A stretch of 64,000 nt of DNA from Gorsachius magnificus (taxonomy: Eukaryota; Chordata; Aves; Pelecaniformes; Ardeidae): NCBI GenBank assembly GCA_034008185.1, contig CM067109.1, forward strand, positions 868,001 to 932,000, in the 5' to 3' direction. Below, piece by piece: positions 1 to 11,030 of the stretch; within the stretch, counting starts at the first letter, position 1; each line of letters opens with the position of its first letter. Made by a program: the position numbers and the translations under genes. The notes under the pieces were generated by a model. It searched no databases and had not been told where the DNA came from. It saw nothing but the letters and a program-made list of their open reading frames with translations.

Positions 1-540
1 CTGCTGCCAAGCAAAGTCCAAAAAGTTGGGTGCTGGGTGGGTTTTTTTTGTTTTTTTTTTTCACATCAGAACTTCAAGCTGATCAAAGAAACAAACACTT
101 TTAATGAAACATATGCAAGATACTTAGAAGGAGAAGATTCACAATGCATCTGCTGCGGGACCAGAAGGCTTATCAAAAGTGTGAAGTAGGAGGAGAAAAA
201 TTACTGGCGTACGATGCCAGGGAAGATTACAGAAATATTAAGCAGAAGGAATGTAAACACGTGTAGCTGGCGAGAGCTGGCGCGCGCCTCGCCGTGCACA
301 AAGAGCCGCCCCGCGCTGTCGGTCCGAGGGTGCTCCTGCCCGTGGGTGCGGGCTCTGGGTGGCCCCCGTGGCCGGGCACCCCTGCAGAAACCCAGCCCTC
401 CCCTCCCGGCCGCCTTTCGGAGGGCGAGCCCCCTCCCAGGAGCCCTCTCTCCTGCTGCCCGGCTCCAACTGGACGCCGGAACGTCGGCAGGGAGCTCGTG
501 CGCGTCCTGGTTCAAGTGTCCGTCGAGCCCAGGAGCCTTG
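1..540. other. GC-rich single-copy sequence with a poly-T run and a CpG-dense patch
   Basis: A broken T run lies at about 43-60. From about 280 to 520 the sequence is CpG-dense, with several CGCG words. Open frames here occur on both strands at once, as expected from GC-rich DNA, and none resembles a known protein. There is no clear promoter or exon. The CpG-dense part could be a small orphan CpG island, but this is weak. Confidence 0.4.
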
Positions 541-880
541 CAGTGGCAATTTATTTGCATTTTCCTCGTGAAACAAAAACTTCAGCGTAATATCAATTTT
601 CTTGCAACGTGTTTTATTGAAAACATAAATAGCGTGAAAAATGGTAATGTCTGGTGATAATATGGTAGGTTTATTATCGGCGGGAATCTCACGTAATTAT
701 TGCTGTTCCACATTCGGCGGCGTGCAGACATATGGCTTATCTGTTTCAGCCACTGGCCAAATTCTGCTCTCCCTTAACCCTTGCAACCCTGGTGAATTCA
801 GCGAGGCCGCAGAATTAGAGCTGGCAGCAGGATCTGGAGCCTTTATTTCCCGTTAAATGAAAATTTCTCATTTCAGAGCT
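540..880. promoter_or_regulatory. AT-rich island, candidate conserved non-coding element
   Basis: Base composition drops sharply from the GC-rich flank to an AT-rich island. It contains a perfect POU octamer ATTTGCAT at 553-560, then TAAT and TTTATT words and a TTATCGG/GATAAT cluster around 650-680. There is no open frame of note. The composition and motif density resemble vertebrate developmental enhancers. Conservation, the decisive test, cannot be seen from one sequence, so the regulatory role is inferred. Confidence 0.35.
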
Positions 881-1655
881 GCCCCCCCCCATACAGGCTG
901 CTATTCTCGCTGCCTATTACAATCGTGCTTCTCCCTTCACGGGGCCGGCAGTCGCGTGCAAGGGGCTTTCTCCCCCAGCCGGTGCCACCGCCGCTCCCCG
1001 CGCGGCAGAGCCAGGGTGTCCCGGGAGGGGTCTCTGCCCCCTCCTCGGGTGCTTTTGGGGGGACCCCAGGGGCAGGGCATGGCTCGGGGCCCTGTAGGCA
1101 GCGTCGTGGCTGGGTGCTGTCAAATAATCAGCCCCCACCATCAGTCGGGACCGACTGCCCTGTCCCTGCCGCTGTTCCTTCCCACCTTTTCTCTGAACAT
1201 CCAGGAGGGAAAACGCCTGCTTTTCCCTTTGCCCGAGAAAGCTGGCGCTCCCAGTTCCCTCTTGGCATTGCTCTGCAGGCGGTGGGGGCCAAGTCGGGGG
1301 GACGCAGCGGGTCCCGGCTGCCAGGTCAGTTTTGCCCGAGGTTACCAGCCACAGCAGACCCGCCAGCATATGCCGAGGCGGCCGGGAGGCAGGTTTAATG
1401 TATGCTCCTGACCTTTCCGATCGCGCCTCGAAGCTCTGCAGCTGCGAGGCTGCCTGGTTGCCCAAGAGGGACGGGAGCCCTCGCTTTGCCCTCTTGGGGA
1501 GATGGAGCCCCCGCTGCCTCCCCCAGCTCCCCGGCCGGGGAAGGAAAGGAAGAAGCGGCAGCCTCCGAAATGAGCGGCCGTGTGGGCATCACCGCCACCG
1601 CTTTCTGAAACTTGGGGCAGATGCTCCCTTGCCTTGGTGGGCACTGCTGCCAGTG
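880..1655. other. GC-rich single-copy sequence, no gene recognised
   Basis: This is GC-rich DNA with overlapping frames of 150-185 codons on both strands. The frames have low-complexity Pro/Arg/Gly/Ser content and no recognisable domain, so they are read as composition artefacts. No repeat or splice-flanked exon is convincing. Confidence 0.45.
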
Positions 1656-1902
1656 GGAATAGAGTAGGGTAGAGTAGGGTAAGGTAGGGTAGGGTAGAGT
1701 AGAGTAGAGTAGAATAGAATAGAACAGAAAGCGTAGAAATAGAATAGAGTAGAATGGAATGGAATGGAATGGAATAGAATAGAATAGAATAGAATGGAAT
1801 GGAATGGAATGGAATGGAATGGAATGGAATAGAATAGAATAGAATAGAATAGAATAGAATAGAATGGAATGGAATGGAATGGAATGGAATAGAACAGAAT
1901 AA
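1656..1902. repeat. Pentanucleotide satellite (TAGAG/TAGGG/TAGAA/TGGAA)n
   Basis: About 245 bp is almost entirely 5-bp units. The array has a block structure: first TAGAG and TAGGG units, then TAGAA, then alternating runs of TGGAA and TAGAA. It ends directly against the 3' end of a minus-strand CR1 copy. The CR1 tail is an ATTCTATG-type microsatellite, so the array most likely grew out of that tail. A younger stage is visible at about 5000-5025, where another CR1 tail carries three AGAAT units. It has no coding meaning. Confidence 0.9.
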
Positions 1903-2115
1903 TTTCAGCTGGCAGGGACCTCCGACGATCACCTCGTCCACCTGCCTGATGGCCTCGGGGCTGACCGAAAGTCAGAGCGTGTTGTCAAGGGCGTTGTCCA
2001 AGAGCCTCCTGAACACTGAGCACCCGGGGGCATCCCAAGGAAGCCCGTTCCAGGGTTTGGCCACCCTCTCGGTGAAGAACCGCTTCCCGGTGTCCAGCCT
2101 GGAAGGTCCCAGTTC
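1903..2115 (-). mobile_element. Diverged CR1 LINE 3' fragment
   Basis: Read on the minus strand this is the 3' end of a CR1 non-LTR retrotransposon, truncated at its 5' side. Plus-strand landmarks are 'GGCAGGGACCTCCGACGATCA' followed by a 'CTCGTCCACCTG' version of the usual TCTAGTCCAAC block, then 'CCGTTCCAGGGTTTGGCCAC', then 'CTCGGTGAAGAACCGCTTCC'. It is more diverged than most other copies in the window, so it is probably older. The upstream limit is uncertain. It carries no reverse transcriptase and cannot move. Confidence 0.75.
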
Positions 2116-2640
2116 TCAAGGCAGGTCACCACACTGCTGTCCACGGCCTGTTGGTGGCCCGAGGGGCCGAAGCTGGGGACCCATGGGGTGTGGGTGGGCA
2201 GGCGCCCCTCGGTCCCCAGCTCTTGATGTGACTGAAAGGAGCCAGGGCCACCATCCAGCACGGCTTGGCTTATGAAGACCCTGATCCCATTGCTGCGGTG
2301 GGAGGGGGCTTCCAGGGGGATGAGACCGTGCTGTCCTGCTGCGGTAGGGGTGGGGTGACCGGTAAGGCAGCCAGGCGTCACGCTCCGCTCGACCCCGAGT
2401 GTTTCGCGGGGGGGGCTCTCCCCTTATTCCCGAGCAGTGATTCTGGGTCTGCAGCACGGTTTTGCCTCTGCGTCCAGGTAAAGCAGCCTCTGCTTTGGAA
2501 AAAGCTCAAGCATTCCTTACAGACGCTGTTTGTTGTGGTGCATGAATAGCTCTGGTGGTGACATGGAAAGCCCGAGGTGTTACGTACTGCTCAGCAGCAC
2601 CGCTTCTTGGAGCAGGAGCCCTAGCAAAGTCGGATTTCAC
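2116..2640. other. GC-rich single-copy sequence
   Basis: No repeat, RNA gene or convincing exon is seen. Diverged CR1 sequence may continue a short way past 2115, but I cannot align it by eye. Confidence 0.35.
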
Positions 2641-2960
2641 TGCGGTTTTCAACATTTGTAAAAGCGAGCTGGAAACAAAAATAAATGAAGGCATGCAAAT
2701 AAAATTCTTTCCAAAACACCCATGCTCAAGTGGGATTTTTTTTCTACCACTGTTTTTAAAAAAGCATCTGGCAAGCCTGTCTTCAAATTTATTTTAGCTC
2801 AATGCAAACAAACAACAGCTCTAATAAGCACAGGAGCGTATCCATGAACAATTCTGGCTACGGCTCTTGAAGGTAAGGTGAGGAAAACATTCTTTATTTT
2901 TACTTGCGGAAATGTAGAAGATCACCATGAACGGGATTTTAATCTTAAATAACACGGAGT
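2640..2960. promoter_or_regulatory. AT-rich island, weak candidate regulatory element
   Basis: This AT-rich stretch holds TAAA and ATTTATTTTAGC words and a CAAACAAACAAC run. It has no homology that I can recognise. The contrast with GC-rich flanks is the only support, so it could simply be neutral AT-rich DNA. Confidence 0.22.
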
Positions 2961-4115
2961 ATAAATGTACATCGAGCCCTGCTAGCCCAGGCATCACCTC
3001 TTCTGCCTCTCCTCGTGAAGCCCGGGTTTGCCGAGGGCAGGGCTGCGGCGCCCGGGGCACGCAGGCACACGGCACCTGGCTCATGTTTTCCTCATCCCAG
3101 GCCATTTTGCTCTTCGGATTCAGAATAGCAGGAGCTCGTGTTTATTGTTTCGATATTGGTCAATAAATTCCCACTGCAGGGGCCAGCAGGAGTATTCAAG
3201 GTTGCTTTTCAGAGTGCTTTCTCTCTGCAGCGAGCGTCTCGATTGCAGCAGGACTCCGGGCTCGTACCTCAGCCTGGCCCTGTCTCGCCGTGCGTGACTC
3301 TATCTTCGTGAAAACCCGGCCTGCAGAAATGAACTTGGAAAATCCATCAACTTGCAAAGAGCTGTTGGGCACAGAAATCCTCCGATCGCTTCTCAGCAGG
3401 GCCTCCAACACTGGCAATCTCAGCTACCCAAATGGCCCAGGGCCCCACGAAAAACCCCGCAGACAGGGATCCCCTTCTCTGGGATGGCCCCAAGCTGGCA
3501 GCAGGCGGAGGAGATGCCCTGCGGGTGAAGCACGGGGACGTGGATGGCACAGAGGGGGCTGCTGCAGGTTCGGTACAGCCGAGGATCCCATCACCTTTGG
3601 GTGGTGGTGGCTGGCAGCGGTGGGACGCAGCTCCGAGGACACCATTTGCTGAATGCCACCGTTACGCTTTCCAAAGCTCGGCCTTGCACCGGCTACACGG
3701 GCTTCACGGGGTTTTGTTCGGGGAAAGAGAGGAGCAAACAACCTGCGGGCACGACCCCCGAGGACATCTATTCCCCCTTGTAGAGCTGCATACGCCAGGC
3801 GCCCCCCGGCTGCCCGCTCCCAGCTCCCCTCCCGGCTGCAGCCGAAGGACCGGACGGCCGTCGGCACGCCGGGTTGCTCCCACCGGCGCCGGAGCCCGGG
3901 TGTCCCCCCCACAGCGCGAGCCCGGCCGGCGGGCAGCACAACCACACCTCGCGCGGGCCCGGGGGTTCCTCAGCCCCGCTGGAGCTGGTGCACCTGCGCC
4001 AGGATTCCGGAGAAGTAATGAGAAAGATGTTTGCAAGAGTATAAACGTGCCTCGTCGGGAAGCAAGCGGAGCAGGCGGGGCTGATGCGAGCCGCCAGGAC
4101 GAAGAGTTTCCTAGA
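2960..4115. other. GC-rich sequence with a CpG-dense segment at about 3780-4110
   Basis: The last 330 bp are rich in CpG (CGGCCGTCGG, CGGCGCCGGAG, CGGCCGGCGG), which fits a small CpG island. The plus-strand open frame of 230 codons across it (3432-4124) lies over equally long frames in other frames and on the other strand, with Arg/Pro/Gly/Ala content, so it is not called as a gene. No TATA box, start site or exon structure can be fixed by eye. Confidence 0.35.
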
Positions 4116-4565
4116 TGTGTTTAATATTCATGGTGCGTAGTTTCGAAGAAGTCGTCGCATCTTTGCAAAAGCTCCCCCGCGCACCTGCGTATCGCGATGG
4201 TTGTTTCAGGCCCCCACCACCCCACGCCTTCCCCCAGCCGCTGACAATCGCGTCGGGCCGCTCAGGAGGAGCCAACGTTTGTGTGCGAGGCGCAGATAGC
4301 GGCAGGTAATGAGTATTCCCATCTCAGCAGATTTCTAATGCAAACTCATACAGAGAAATATTGCGCATTAGCCTCCTTTAGAGGAAGCTCATTAAAGCAG
4401 GAGTGCTTGCACTCCCACTGCTGTATGGAGATGTTGCATTTTTCAAATTTGATTCCTAAACCAATTAGTTTTCCATACTACAAATGCCTTTCGTGATATG
4501 CTACACATTACAGGGCGGCGTTGTCATTTCTTTAATGGGAATCATTATTTGAGCTGAAACGTTGG
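4115..4565. promoter_or_regulatory. AT-rich island, candidate conserved non-coding element
   Basis: AT-rich sequence flanked by GC-rich DNA. It contains TTAATATTCATGG near the left edge, an octamer-like ATGCAAAC at 4338-4345, CCAATTAG, and several TTAAT/TCATTA words. Open frames are short. It has the look of a vertebrate developmental enhancer core, which is inferred from composition only. Confidence 0.35.
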
Positions 4566-4998
4566 GTCTGGTGAGTCAAGTTTCCGCTGTGCGAAGTACA
4601 AACGTTGCCGTCGTTTGCCCGCTGCTTCTTGCTGCCGCCGTTTTGGGATGCTTCAGCACTCAGGGCGCGCCCGGCGCTGGCTCCCACCCACGTGCTTGCA
4701 CGCCGCCCAAGATCAAGTTTAATGCTGCTGGAAGTGTCCTCGGCTGCGAGGCGCGTGCCACCGTCCACACCGTCTCAACGGGAGCGCCCTTGCTTCCCTT
4801 TCCCAGCAGCTGCGGTCCGATGGGAGAAGCCGGTGGAAGCTGGCACCCCGGCTGCCTTCCCTCACCGCCCCAAGCGCCTGCCCCTTGCCGGGGGACCTGC
4901 GTGGGCCCCGGCCACCGCTCCCAGCCCCGCAGGGATGCCCGTGCAGCAGCGGTGGGAAGGCTGCAAGGACCCAACTGCTGCCCACGTCCGCTCCGTGA
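4565..4998. other. GC-rich single-copy sequence
   Basis: GC-rich DNA with overlapping short frames on both strands and nothing recognisable. It ends at the tail of the next CR1 copy. Confidence 0.4.
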
Positions 4999-5175
4999 GA
5001 ATCATAGAATAGAATAGAATAGAATCATAGGATCACTTTGGTTGGAAAAGCCCTTTAAGATCATCGAGTCCAACCTTTACCCTAACCCTGCCATCCCACC
5101 ACTAAACCATGTCCCTGAGCACCTCATCTCTCCTTCTTTTAAATACCTCCAGGTATTTTAAATACCTCCAGAAGC
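4999..5175 (-). mobile_element. CR1 LINE 3' fragment with small internal duplication
   Basis: The minus-strand CR1 3' end is very clear: an AATCATAG/AGAAT tail, then 'GGTTGGAAAAGCCCTTTAAG', 'ATCATCGAGTCCAACC', and 'CCATCCCACCACTAAACC'. The copy is 5'-truncated after the 'AAATACCTCCAGG' block. A 19-bp tandem duplication (5137-5155 and 5156-5174, two mismatches) ends it. The tail has three AGAAT pentamers in place of the ATTCTATG octamer, a seed state for the satellite at 1656-1902. Confidence 0.92.
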
Positions 5176-6830
5176 CTCTGTGTGGGAGGGGGGTAAATAC
5201 TAGGGGTTTACTGGACATTTCGACCCTGGCTTTATTGAGCGAGCGTAAAATCCTGTGCCTTTTTAGATGGATGCATTGCAAGAAGCTTGGGGTGTTTCGA
5301 AGACGTGCACAAGGAATCTGTTAAGTCACATTTGCATTAAATTAACTTGGGTGGTCTGCGCGTTATCGAGCATCTAAAGGACCGGAGCAAACATATAGCT
5401 TCAGAAGTTATTAGCGCGTCGAGTATTATCGCATCGAGTATCGCAGCGACCTCTTCAGTGCCTGTCAATATGTGTTCTGTTAGGAGGACTCCTTCATTTT
5501 TGCCCTTATCCAGTCCCCCCGAAGCATCTCGATGGGTGGCTCTGAGTGTTTTGCGACGTGTGTGGGGCGATGGCTGCTCCCGGCGGTGGTTGCTGGAGGC
5601 TGTGACTAAGAGCCATCAGACACGTCTAACGCCAGCCTGGTCTTTGGGAAGGAACAATGGAAAATTCCCTGCGTTTCTGCAGCAAAACAGAGCCGGTGCC
5701 ACATGATTGCTCATTAGCAGCCCCCAATCATTCGCTTTGTATTTGCCCACGTTTAGCGCAGCTTTATGAAAAGTCAGTGCCTGATAGAGTAAATCACTGA
5801 GATGAAGACAGTGAGCCAAATTCAGCTTTCATTTCCTGCCCTCGGGAGAGATGACCAGAATGTCATTAATAAAGTAAACAGCAGTAGGTGGCTTCCGAGT
5901 GAAACACATTCATTCCTGAAAGCAGGACGCATGCGGCAACATGCGCGCTGGCCAATAGTTTAAAAATAATCGCGTCCAAGCTGTTTACACCGACGTGGTT
6001 GGGTTTTGGGTTTATCCCAACTGATCAGATCTGTCCCAAAAACCGATCGCCATTCTGATTTCTGCCCGGTCCAATGGTTCCCTGAGCTCTATCGGCGGCG
6101 GCGGTGCAATTACCGGGGCCTGTCCGCACGCTTAGGGCAGAGCTCGGGCACCGAGGGGCTTTTGTCGGCAGTGATGAAACACGGCGTCGGGCGGACGCGG
6201 TGGTGATGGAGGTACCACGCGCTGGCCGGAGGGGGCCCGTACCCACCCCTGGTGTGCCCCGGCTTCGGGGCTCACCAGGCTTTGGCGCAGTTGGGTCACG
6301 GCCGGCTCGCTGCAGCGGAGCAATGCCTTCCTATCATAAGAATGCAAAATGCTTCCAGTAGACCCGCTTTTTTCCAAGCTGGTGATCACCTCCTGCACTT
6401 GGAACCAGCCTGGGCATTGAAGAGCCCCTACAGGAAATCCTCCTAGCCAGAGGGACGTGGGTTCTGCGGCAAGCGTATCCGGGATGGGTACGTGCCACAC
6501 CTGACACAGCCCTGTCCCGAAGAGTCATTAACCGAATTTCTGTGGTTCATATGCTCCAAAACCATTTTAATAATGCCAGAAATGACTGAAAGGACTTCAG
6601 CCCGGCAGCAATACTCCCATTTTGCCAACCATGGCTACAAAGCCCATCCGACGCGCGTATCCAGAAGGATCGGAACGCTGCAGCCGGGTGCCGGGGCACG
6701 GCCTCACGCCGCATTGCTCCCGGCGCAGGAGAGGCTCTGAGGAGCCGCTGCGGCGGCGTTTCCAGCCGTCCCATCCAGCCTTCCCGCGGCAGAGATGGCT
6801 GCTCCTCGTCCTGTTAGCGTTCTGTGAGCC
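5176..6830. other. Mixed single-copy sequence with AT-rich patches
   Basis: There are moderately AT-rich patches at about 5210-5450 (TTTGCATTAAATTAAC near 5330) and 5690-5970 (CATTAATAAAGTAAAC). Between them and after them the DNA is GC-rich. At 5415-5450 a GCGTCGAGTATTATCGCATC phrase has two close GTCGAGTAT/ATCGAGTAT words. No gene, RNA or mobile element is recognised. Confidence 0.3.
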
Positions 6831-7570
6831 CTGAAAATTCCCCAAGGGCATTCTAATTCTTCACTTAAGTGAATGCTTGATAGTAAGTGTAATAAACTCG
6901 GAAGCTGGGTGTAAATAAACTATAGGTTATTAAAGTGCTGGCCCTCGTAATTAAGTAGGCTGCATGTAGTCAAGGGCGCTGGCAGCTTAACTGTCCTCAG
7001 CAGCCACCACCTAGGAGGCTTCTGGAGTGAGCCACGAGGAGAGCTCCTGTTTGCATTAGTATTCTCTCTCTTCTTTATGAACTCCCAAACGCAGGGCAAC
7101 CCCCCCCCGCCGCGTGAGTTTGCAATCAAGAGCGCTCTTTGGGCATGAGGCTTTGCGTCTTCTTCCGCGCCATCTGAAACGGGAAGGCAAACCGAGTCTG
7201 ACGGCAAGCTCCACGCGCCGAGTTAGGGAAGTCATTTCTCATTTCAGGAGAAGTCTTCTCCAGTAATGGAGATGCTGAAGGTTATTACAATAATAAATGA
7301 GTTGGCACTGCGATTTATAGGAGAAACTAATGTACTTTCGTAGGGAGCACTCTTTAATTCCTTGTAAATCTTGCACTTGCTGGCCAAGCACTGACTCCCG
7401 AGCGTCTCTGCTGAAAGCCCGTGGAACCGGGAGCCCGTGTGGTTCATTTCTTGATGTCCCAACAGCTGTTCGTGATCGTCCTCCCTGCAGGTATCTGTTT
7501 GGGGATTAGTAATGCTTCGCGTGCTCGTACATCACAAGAAGTGGATGTGTAATTACATTAAACATGCTTC
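6830..7570. promoter_or_regulatory. AT-rich island, candidate conserved non-coding element
   Basis: The island contains a forkhead-like GTAAATAAAC at 6911-6920, a homeodomain core TAATTA at 6948-6953 and another TAATTA at 7550-7555, with TTATTACAATAATAAATGAG near 7280. A less AT-rich middle (about 6970-7240) may separate two elements. Frames are short. The enhancer role is inferred from composition and motifs. Confidence 0.35.
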
Positions 7571-8567
7571 ATCTCCTTGGACTCGCTTATCCCGAGCCGC
7601 TGATAACTGGCTCAACTCAACGAGTTCTCCTCACAGCCTGTTTTAGTTTGCAGCGTGAGGCGCTGTTTGCAGGTAGGAAGCCCCCCACCAGGCAGTACCC
7701 TTCAGCTTTCCCACCGGCTGCCCCAGCCTTCAGCCTGACGCTTCCTCTCACACAGGCAAAACCGCTCGTTTTCTGGGCTGGGCTGGCTCGGGCTGGCCGC
7801 ACCGGGGCCGCTCTGGCTGCCGGAACCGCGGGCTGGGGCTGGCATGAGCTGAGATCACCGTCGCTGCCGCCGCATAATCCCGCTGGTCCGGTCCCCCACC
7901 GTGGTGCCGGGAGGCAGCCCTGGGTCCACTGTGTCCAAATGGGAAGCTCTTGGCAAAGAAGCGCAGGGATGCCCGTTCCGCCGCCAGCACGTCTCAAAGC
8001 GCCTCGACGCAAGGATGGGGCGCGCGCATCGACCCATTGGGCAAGCGAAAAGAGGGTAACGAGCGCGCGGCAGTGGTGCTGCAGGCTCTGGGGGGTGTGT
8101 GTGTGGGGTTCAGCGCCCCGGGGTGGATGTTTCCAGAGAAGCAAGACCTTGGGGGGCTCCCTGCCAGTGCAGGGCACGAGCCCACCCCGTCCCGCCTGGC
8201 TGCTTCCCCACGGCCTCGGTCGTCGGGGGGGTGTCGGTGGGACCGCAGCGACGCCGGGGGCTTTCTGCGGGCTCCTGGCAAGGGGACCGTATCCCCTCCT
8301 CCAGCAGGCTTCAAACCCCGTGTTATGGGCCAGACGGGCCAGGACGGCTCTGTGGAGTTGTGGTAGCCCAGCCCAGGCTCCGGGCATCCCAGCAGCAGGG
8401 AACCGCAGACGTTGCTGGTCTGGTGGGGCGCTGCGCCCCCTCCAGCGGAACGGCACAGGAAACCTGGGGAAGGGGAGTGCGCTGCCCTGCGTGGGGCAGG
8501 ACCAAACAGAATTTGATGGAGTCTCCCCTATCAGCAGACTAACGTGCAGCAGCGCTACTTCTCCGCT
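7570..8567. other. GC-rich sequence with long overlapping shadow frames
   Basis: A plus-strand frame of 360 codons (7564-8646) and a minus-strand frame of 279 codons (7617-8456) cover the same DNA. Both are rich in Pro, Arg, Gly, Ala and Trp, and neither has a recognisable domain. The last 25 codons of the plus frame are a translated CR1 tail. I read this as GC-rich non-coding DNA. Confidence 0.45.
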
Positions 8568-8627
8568 TATAATAGAATGTTTTGGGTTGGAAGGGACCCC
8601 TAGAGGTCATCTAGTCCAACCCCCAAT
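8568..8627 (-). mobile_element. CR1 LINE 3' terminal fragment
   Basis: About 60 bp, with 'GGGTTGGAAGGGACCCCTAG' followed by 'AGGTCATCTAGTCCAACCCC'. This is the GGGACC subtype of the CR1 end, the same as the copy at 27216. Only the extreme 3' end is present. Confidence 0.85.
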
Positions 8628-11030
8628 TTTTAATTTTTTTTTTTAAAAAACGCTTAAGAGCATTCCTGTTTTTAATTCAAAGCTCTGAGCGCGGTGGGCA
8701 AGGCATCAGAAACCAGTAAACCTTTGCAAAATGGGCCGGTTAATAACCCTCGGTGCTGGAGGCGGAGGCGAGCGCCTGGGCCGGCGCCACCCGTCCCGCA
8801 CTGCAGCACGGCTGCGACGCGGGCCAGGAGACGCTCCTCCACCACCGTTGAAGGCATAGGGTTTTTTTTAGATAATATTTTATATTATTCAATATTCTGC
8901 TGTCGTCCCAGCCTGGAAATGTTTCCTGCGGGACCGTGCCATGAGCAGCCTCCCCGACTTTTGAGGTGCCGCCCCGTGTTGGCAATGACCGCACCGGCAC
9001 CACACGCTGGAGGGTCCAGGCTCTGAAATGGCTGGCGTTGTCCTGGATGAGAGACAGATACCTCCCCGTTACCTATGGATAAGGAATATCCAAAGAAAGC
9101 TATGAATAAATCAGGAATAAGGGTGAGATGGGAGTTTGGAAGCTCCTTTAGGCGGTGTCAGCCTGCCCTGTCCCCTGGTCACCAGAATAGGGAGGGTCCT
9201 TGGATCGGTGCTCGCTGCGTCCCGGGGGTTTCTGGTGTTTGGAAAGCTGCCGCTGGAAGCAAAGGAGCCCTGGCTGCACCTTGGTGCTGGGGATGGGCTG
9301 GTGCAGCCCCCCCGTGCCTGCCAGCCCCCGAGGGCCCTCGGCCAGCCCGTGGAGACCCAGCAGTGGGGCCAAACCGCCCGTTTCCAAAACACGGGGTCTG
9401 CAGCAGCTACTGCACAGCCCATCGGCGGCACCTCCCTGCTCAACCCCCCAGGGGTGTCAGGTTAAAAGGATACGAGAGCCGGAACCTTAAAACTTCCCGG
9501 GAAGGTCCTGTAAAGGATGGGCACCTTCCCAGCCAGGCGGCAGAAGCGTTTTTCCCCAACTGCCCCGGTTTCTTACGGAGTATCTGCTGAACGCGCACAT
9601 CTGCGGCGCGCTGGCTAGGGAAGCGAGAGCCACACTTAGATGCCCGATGCATTTTTCATTTTCCTTGGGGGTCTAATCAGAAAAATCTCCGTTTGAAATA
9701 GATGGAGACAGTCGCTGCAGTCTCTATGGCAGAAAAAATAAATAAATAAAGTAAAAAATTAAAAGGGAAAGATGACAGGCATGAAAACGTTAAATGAGAA
9801 CCTCATGCCCCTGGGGTGATTCACATCTCCACGTGTTTCGGCCCCCCCGTAGCTGCACAGCCGAACCCATAAAGCTCCAGTGTGCTCCCAAACACGCCCC
9901 CCCCGCACTCATCTCTCACGACCCAGCCTCCTTCATTCAACCGTGTTCATTTTGGTTTATCTCAGCCCTAGGAAACCGCAGATTTGCCTACATCAGAGTC
10001 CGGACGAAACATAAAAAAGAAGTCTCCGACCCGAGAAGTGGCCCCAGGACTGCGTTAAGTTTTCCCCAGGGAATTGGCCGGATCCCCAGGGCTGGGGGGC
10101 TCGCTCGGCTGGGGCAGAGGCGTCACGTCGGGTCTGCTCCGGCAGCGAGATCCAGCCGGTCCTTGGCAAAGCACGTGCACTGACTTTGGTGCGGTACAGC
10201 TCCTCCCTACCCTTGCACTGACTTCCAGCTAACCAAAAACAGGGAAAAAAAAAATTATTTTCACTTTTATAGCATCACCCTTCCTGCGAGGTGCCTGTTT
10301 GCCACGGCCCCCGTCCCTCGCCAGGCCCCCGGCAACATCCGCCTGGGAAAATCATCACCTTTCTTACGGAGCATGCGGATTAAAAACATCCCGCAGCCCC
10401 CACTCCCCACGGCTGCATTTCAGCTATTGCTAAATCATCCCCCCCGACCCCAGCGCGGCGTTTCCTCCCTTTTCCCCTGAAAGCACTTGCCTCATCCCTC
10501 TCACATGCGCGCTCCCCCGCGTCCTGCCCCGCTGAGACCCCGCCATCGCAGGAAAACTGGTTTTCTCATGCCGGGTGATGAATTCTTATCGCGTGTGCTG
10601 TAGCCAGGAGCGCTCGGTGTGATTTCCTCCGGAGGGTCAGCGCTGGCAGCGCGACCGTTTCCCGGTGGCTTGTACCCCCAGGGCGTCCACAGCCTCCTGG
10701 AGCAAGCCCTGGTAGACATTGCACCCTTTCCCACCAAGCCCTTCTGATCCCCTTGCAGCATTTCTTACAAAAACCCCCCAAACCAACCAACCAACCAAAC
10801 AAAAAGCTGTGAGTTTGCGATCCGCTTGGATTCCGCTTTAATTCCCGCGGTGCTTAGATCCACCCGTTGACATTTGGGGTTTTTTTTCTACCCAGCTCTA
10901 TGCTGCAAAAATAATAATTTAAAAAAAATAAGCCTTCAATCTAGATAGAACTCCGGTGCAAATACAAAATGCATATTCCTGGCGCCGCGTTCCTTGTGCT
11001 TGGCCGTTGGTTATCCTTCCTTTATCCCTA
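8627..11030. other. GC-rich single-copy sequence with AT patches
   Basis: The stretch opens with a T/A run (about 8630-8650). AT patches lie at 8855-8895, 9640-9790 (AAATAAATAAATAAAG) and 10840-10990. A short (AACC)n run sits at 10779-10805. The GC-rich parts carry overlapping frames on both strands without domains. No gene, LTR or RNA gene is recognised. Confidence 0.35.

Noticed and set aside
1656..1720. Telomere-like TAGGG units
   Set aside because: The unit is a pentamer (GTAGG/TAGGG) and not the vertebrate TTAGGG hexamer; it belongs to the CR1-tail satellite.
7564..8646. Plus-strand open frame of 360 codons
   Set aside because: GC-rich, overlapped by a 279-codon minus frame, no domain, and its end is a translated CR1 tail.
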